From contig JAJECA010000025.1 of NCBI GenBank assembly GCA_022822265.1, forward strand, positions 62,001 through 126,000: a stretch of 64,000 nucleotides of DNA, given 5' to 3'. Every line of letters starts with the position of its first letter. Position 1 is the first letter of the stretch. A model generated the notes under the pieces. That model did no database searches. It saw only the letters and a list, made by a program, of their open reading frames with translations, and was not told the DNA's origin. Position numbers and translations under genes: made by a program. The DNA comes from Acidimicrobiia bacterium (GTDB lineage Bacteria; Actinomycetota; Acidimicrobiia; Acidimicrobiales; Bin134). This document shows positions 60,096 through 64,000 of this stretch, in pieces.

Positions 60096-60704
60096 TCAAC
60101 CCCAGAGGCCGGCGATGAGGTCGATTTCCTGCTCTCCGCGCTGGGACCGCAGGTGGTATAGCTGCACTGGGCGGTTTGAGGCTTCTGCCTCCACGCGTAG
60201 CTGGGCCGCGACATAGGTGTCGAGCAGGCGGCCTCGGGCGTCCGTATCGCGCTGGGCGGCGTCGAAGTCCACTCCTGACAGCCAGGCCGCGAGCCCTGAA
60301 TCGGTGAAGTAGCGCTTTGGGGTTGACGTGAGTCGCTTGAGTCGGTTGGAGCGCCACGCCGGGGCGTCGGCGGTGAGTCGCAATATATGGAGGATCTCGT
60401 GATAGCCCGCCGCAGTTTTTCGGTCGAGCTGGGCCGACTCTGCCAGCGCGGTGTCGGCTACGACGCCCGCGGAGTGCAGGGCATATGCCTGCATGTACCG
60501 CCGCATGCTCTCAGGGCTGCGGCGGCGGCTGGTGGCCCCGTCGAACTCGCCGAGGTCGCGGGTTGTGGCGACTTGGATGTAGCTGCGCATCCATCGGGAC
60601 CGCCGGCCGGCGTCAGGGGCGCCCACTGCTCCGGGAAACCCGCCGGCCAGTGCGATTTGGAGGTACCTCAGAATGTTCGGGGGGTTCTCGGGAACGGTGA
60701 ACCG
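60096..60704 (-). pseudogene. Remnant of a DUF4143-type AAA ATPase
   Basis: The frame is open from just after a TAG at 60705-60707 and gives the C-terminal half of an AAA_14/DUF4143 protein: NILRYLQIALAGGFPGAV, WMRSYIQVATTRDL, then KTAAGYHEILHIL, RYFTDSGLAAWLSG and QLYHLRSQRGEQEIDLI. The P-loop ATPase half is missing upstream, and the protein stops at EIDLIAGLWG, where relatives continue into a nuclease-like (EIDLV..E) segment. Both ends are thus lost. GTG 60626 could start a 176-residue product but there is no reason to think it functional. It lies next to VapBC. Confidence 0.7.
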
Positions 60705-60971
60705 CTATCGTGAGCAGACTAGTTATTCCACTGTTTTGTCCCCTAGTTGTTACCTAAATTGGTGAACAGTTACGCCCCAAACTCGCCCAAATCGCAAAAG
60801 TTGTGTGTCCGCAGCGCGGTCAGCGCTAGAGGTGGCCTGTGAAGGCTTGGGTCTTGTGGGGGCCGTAGCGGTGGATGCGGAAGTCAGCGGCAGCCGGAAG
60901 ACCACTACTCCAACATGGAGCCCGTGTACCAGTAGGGGGTGCAGCTCCGGCGAGTGTAAGTGGGCAGCCCA

Positions 60972-61403
60972 CTAGCCGCCGGCCAGCGGATTCTCCCAGC
61001 GAACCTCTGCGAAGCGGGCGAAGTCGGTGTCGGCGCTCATCACCGTGAGACCGTGCTCAATGGCGAGAGCCGCCAGCATGGCATCGGGGACCAGGTTGGC
61101 TGTGACGTGATGGCCGGTGACGAGTGCACCGAGGATGGCAGCCGTACGTTCGGTGGCCGGAGGTATCCAGGTCGGCTCCGCGTCCAACCAGGCTCGGACG
61201 CATCCCCATGCCCGCTCGGCCGACATGGGGTTCGCATACACGCGGGGGCTGGTGCCGATGCGCAGGAACGCCCCGAGCGACTGCCAGGGGATCCCGACCC
61301 TCCGGTCGCCGCGCAGAGCCGACGTGAGCCAAGCGGCGGACCGCTCATGAAGAGGACTAGACCTGTCGGTGGCGTACAGCAACAGGTTGGCGTCTAGCAG
61401 CAC
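60972..61403 (-). CDS. vapC: PIN-domain toxin VapC
   Basis: A 143-residue PIN nuclease. LLDANLLLYATD has the first catalytic Asp, WQSLGAFLRIGTSPRVY the central Glu/helix region, LVPDAMLAALAIEHGLTVMSADTDFARF the later acidic residues. VapC toxins cleave tRNA or rRNA loops. It follows the antitoxin by 4 nt. The segment RVYANPMSAERAW is typical of this VapC subgroup. Confidence 0.88.
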   Translation of the reverse strand: MLLDANLLLYATDRSSPLHERSAAWLTSALRGDRRVGIPWQSLGAFLRIGTSPRVYANPMSAERAWGCVRAWLDAEPTWIPPATERTAAILGALVTGHHVTANLVPDAMLAALAIEHGLTVMSADTDFARFAEVRWENPLAGG

Positions 61404-61407
61404 GTCG

Positions 61408-61629
61408 CTAGGCCTCGTCGAGCAGGCTCAGCACCTCACCGATGTCGGTTACATCGATCCGCTGGCCCAATTCATACGAGGTGTGCTCGTAGCGCGGTGC
61501 CGCCGCCGGCTTGGCCAGACCATCGCGAGCCAACCGGTTGACCGCCTCGCTGACCCCGATTCCCTCGGCCCGCCGCATCCCCTCAACCGCCGCCGCGACA
61601 TCTGCCGCCAAAGTCACAGTCGTCCTCAT
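61408..61629 (-). CDS. vapB: Ribbon-helix-helix antitoxin VapB
   Basis: A 73-residue protein. RTTVTLAADVAAAVEGMRRAEG, then IGVSEAVNRLARDGLA is a ribbon-helix-helix DNA-binding domain; the tail YELGQRIDVTDIGEVLSLLDEA would wrap the toxin. ATG 61629 follows TAAAAT by 6 nt. A perfect 14-bp palindrome overlaps the promoter, consistent with autorepression. Confidence 0.86.
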   Translation of the reverse strand: MRTTVTLAADVAAAVEGMRRAEGIGVSEAVNRLARDGLAKPAAAPRYEHTSYELGQRIDVTDIGEVLSLLDEA

Positions 61630-61654
61630 ACCAGGATTTTAGCATCATGATGCT
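61630..61654 (-). promoter_or_regulatory. Promoter-operator of vapBC
   Basis: Minus strand TAAAAT (61641-61636), CCTGGT, ATG 61629. AGCATCATGATGCT (61641-61654) is a perfect palindrome abutting the -10 box. Confidence 0.65.
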
Positions 61655-61744
61655 GTTACTCATGCATCACTATGACGATACTTAACGGATGCCAATCCAA
61701 CTCTCGGTCCGACCGAGCGCCACTGGTCGGGGCGGGGAATGAAT

Positions 61745-61781
61745 TGGGGGCCGCCCCGCTTGGTTGCGATGGCAGCCCCCA
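61745..61781 (-). terminator. Terminator-like hairpin after groEL
   Basis: TGGGGGC (61745-61751) pairs with GCCCCCA (61775-61781), extended by GCC/GGC inside after one mismatch. It lies 35 nt beyond the groEL stop with no T-run, as is common for high-GC actinobacterial terminators. Confidence 0.45.
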
Positions 61782-61815
61782 GACTGTTCTTTGGGTTGTT
61801 GATGCGGCCGGGTGG

Positions 61816-63758
<1,943 letters not shown>

Positions 63759-63790
63759 CTTGGCCTCCAAATGGTTGGTTGACTAGAGCT

Positions 63791-63817
63791 TTAGCACTCT
63801 CAATAGGCGAGTGCTAA
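63791..63817 (-). promoter_or_regulatory. CIRCE operator (HrcA binding site)
   Basis: TTAGCACTC (63791-63799), 9-nt spacer, GAGTGCTAA (63809-63817): a perfect CIRCE inverted repeat 33 nt before the groES start. Predicts HrcA-mediated heat-shock repression of groESL. Confidence 0.95.
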
Positions 63818-63847
63818 GAGTAGGGCTTGAGCCGCCCTGAGTCCAAT

Positions 63848-64000
63848 TCAGGCTGCCGGTTCGCCCGACAACAAGAAGGGGAGGGGGAGGTTGGGGTCGG
63901 CCCCGGTGTCCAGAGGGGAGGGCCCGTCGAGATGGAGCCTCTGCCATCCGGCGGCGGCCACCATGGCGGCGTTGTCGGTACACATGGAGCGGCTGGGCAA
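63848..64000 (-). CDS. tsaD: tRNA threonylcarbamoyladenosine transferase TsaD (3' end only)
   Basis: The last 50 codons are present, ending at TGA 63850-63848. The segment RSMCTDNAAMVAAAGWQRL is the conserved C-terminal metal/active-site region of TsaD (CTDNAAMIA), followed by a short Pro-rich tail. TsaD with TsaB/TsaE installs t6A37 on ANN-decoding tRNAs. The tsaD-groES-groEL order is common in actinobacteria. The gene runs out of the window. Confidence 0.9.
   Translation of the reverse strand: MPSRSMCTDNAAMVAAAGWQRLHLDGPSPLDTGADPNLPLPFLLSGEPAA

Noticed and set aside
60713-60971. Gene or RNA between the DUF4143 remnant and vapC
   Set aside because: I see no ORF with family similarity, no tRNA and no strong hairpin in this 259-nt stretch; a few direct and inverted short repeats are at chance level.

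Overview
The window reads as chromosomal DNA of a high-GC actinobacterium, most likely an uncultured member of class Acidimicrobiia (my inference from gene content). Pointers are crgA, a PASTA-domain Ser/Thr kinase, an acyl-CoA carboxylase epsilon subunit beside its beta subunit, a CIRCE element before groESL, the tRNA-Ser/SRP RNA/dnaX/recR neighbourhood, and very frequent leaderless genes.

Layout. 0-1 kb: end of an unknown gene, then two overlapping AhpD-like genes, the second interrupted by an in-frame TGA directly followed by a SECIS-like hairpin, so probably a selenoprotein; then tRNA-Leu. 1-10.6 kb: PP2C phosphatase, PASTA kinase, glutamine amidotransferase, crgA, small membrane proteins, two dehydrogenases, an M23 peptidase. 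10.6-15.4 kb: a cobalamin acyl-CoA mutase operon (large subunit, B12 subunit, MeaB chaperone, acyl-CoA dehydrogenase) behind a perfect 26-bp palindrome. 15.4-29.5 kb: amidohydrolase, SDRs, MazG, lysC-asd, tandem cyclophilin, aat, MOSC, accE-accD, LOG protein, nitronate monooxygenase, flap-type exonuclease, thiolase. 29.5-38.8 kb: a candidate structured sRNA, recR, dnaX, SRP RNA, a heterodimeric ABC exporter and three different tRNA-Ser genes.

39.6-55.7 kb is the main accessory region. Two AbiEii-like nucleotidyltransferase modules whose partner proteins carry different N-terminal DNA-binding domains, a MazEF-like pair and a decayed DUF4258 copy lie between 31-bp near-identical repeats of the 3' end of an SDR gene. 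They are followed by a 1,637-codon secreted repeat protein, a DUF4258/DUF2283 pair, a KamA-family radical SAM enzyme, a second MazEF-like pair and a four-gene secreted-protein operon that defines a small paralogous family.

55.7-64 kb: guaA-guaB3, a PLP decarboxylase, a broken DUF4143 ATPase, VapBC, groES-groEL under CIRCE, and the 3' end of tsaD.

Two themes cut across the window. At least fifteen start codons sit exactly 6 nt after a TANNNT -10 box, which allows many starts to be fixed as leaderless. Toxin-antitoxin modules are dense between 39 and 62 kb. The most interesting candidates are the CxxU selenoprotein, the structured RNA downstream of the thiolase, the domain-swapped AbiE-like partners and the secreted family at 52.7-55.7 kb.
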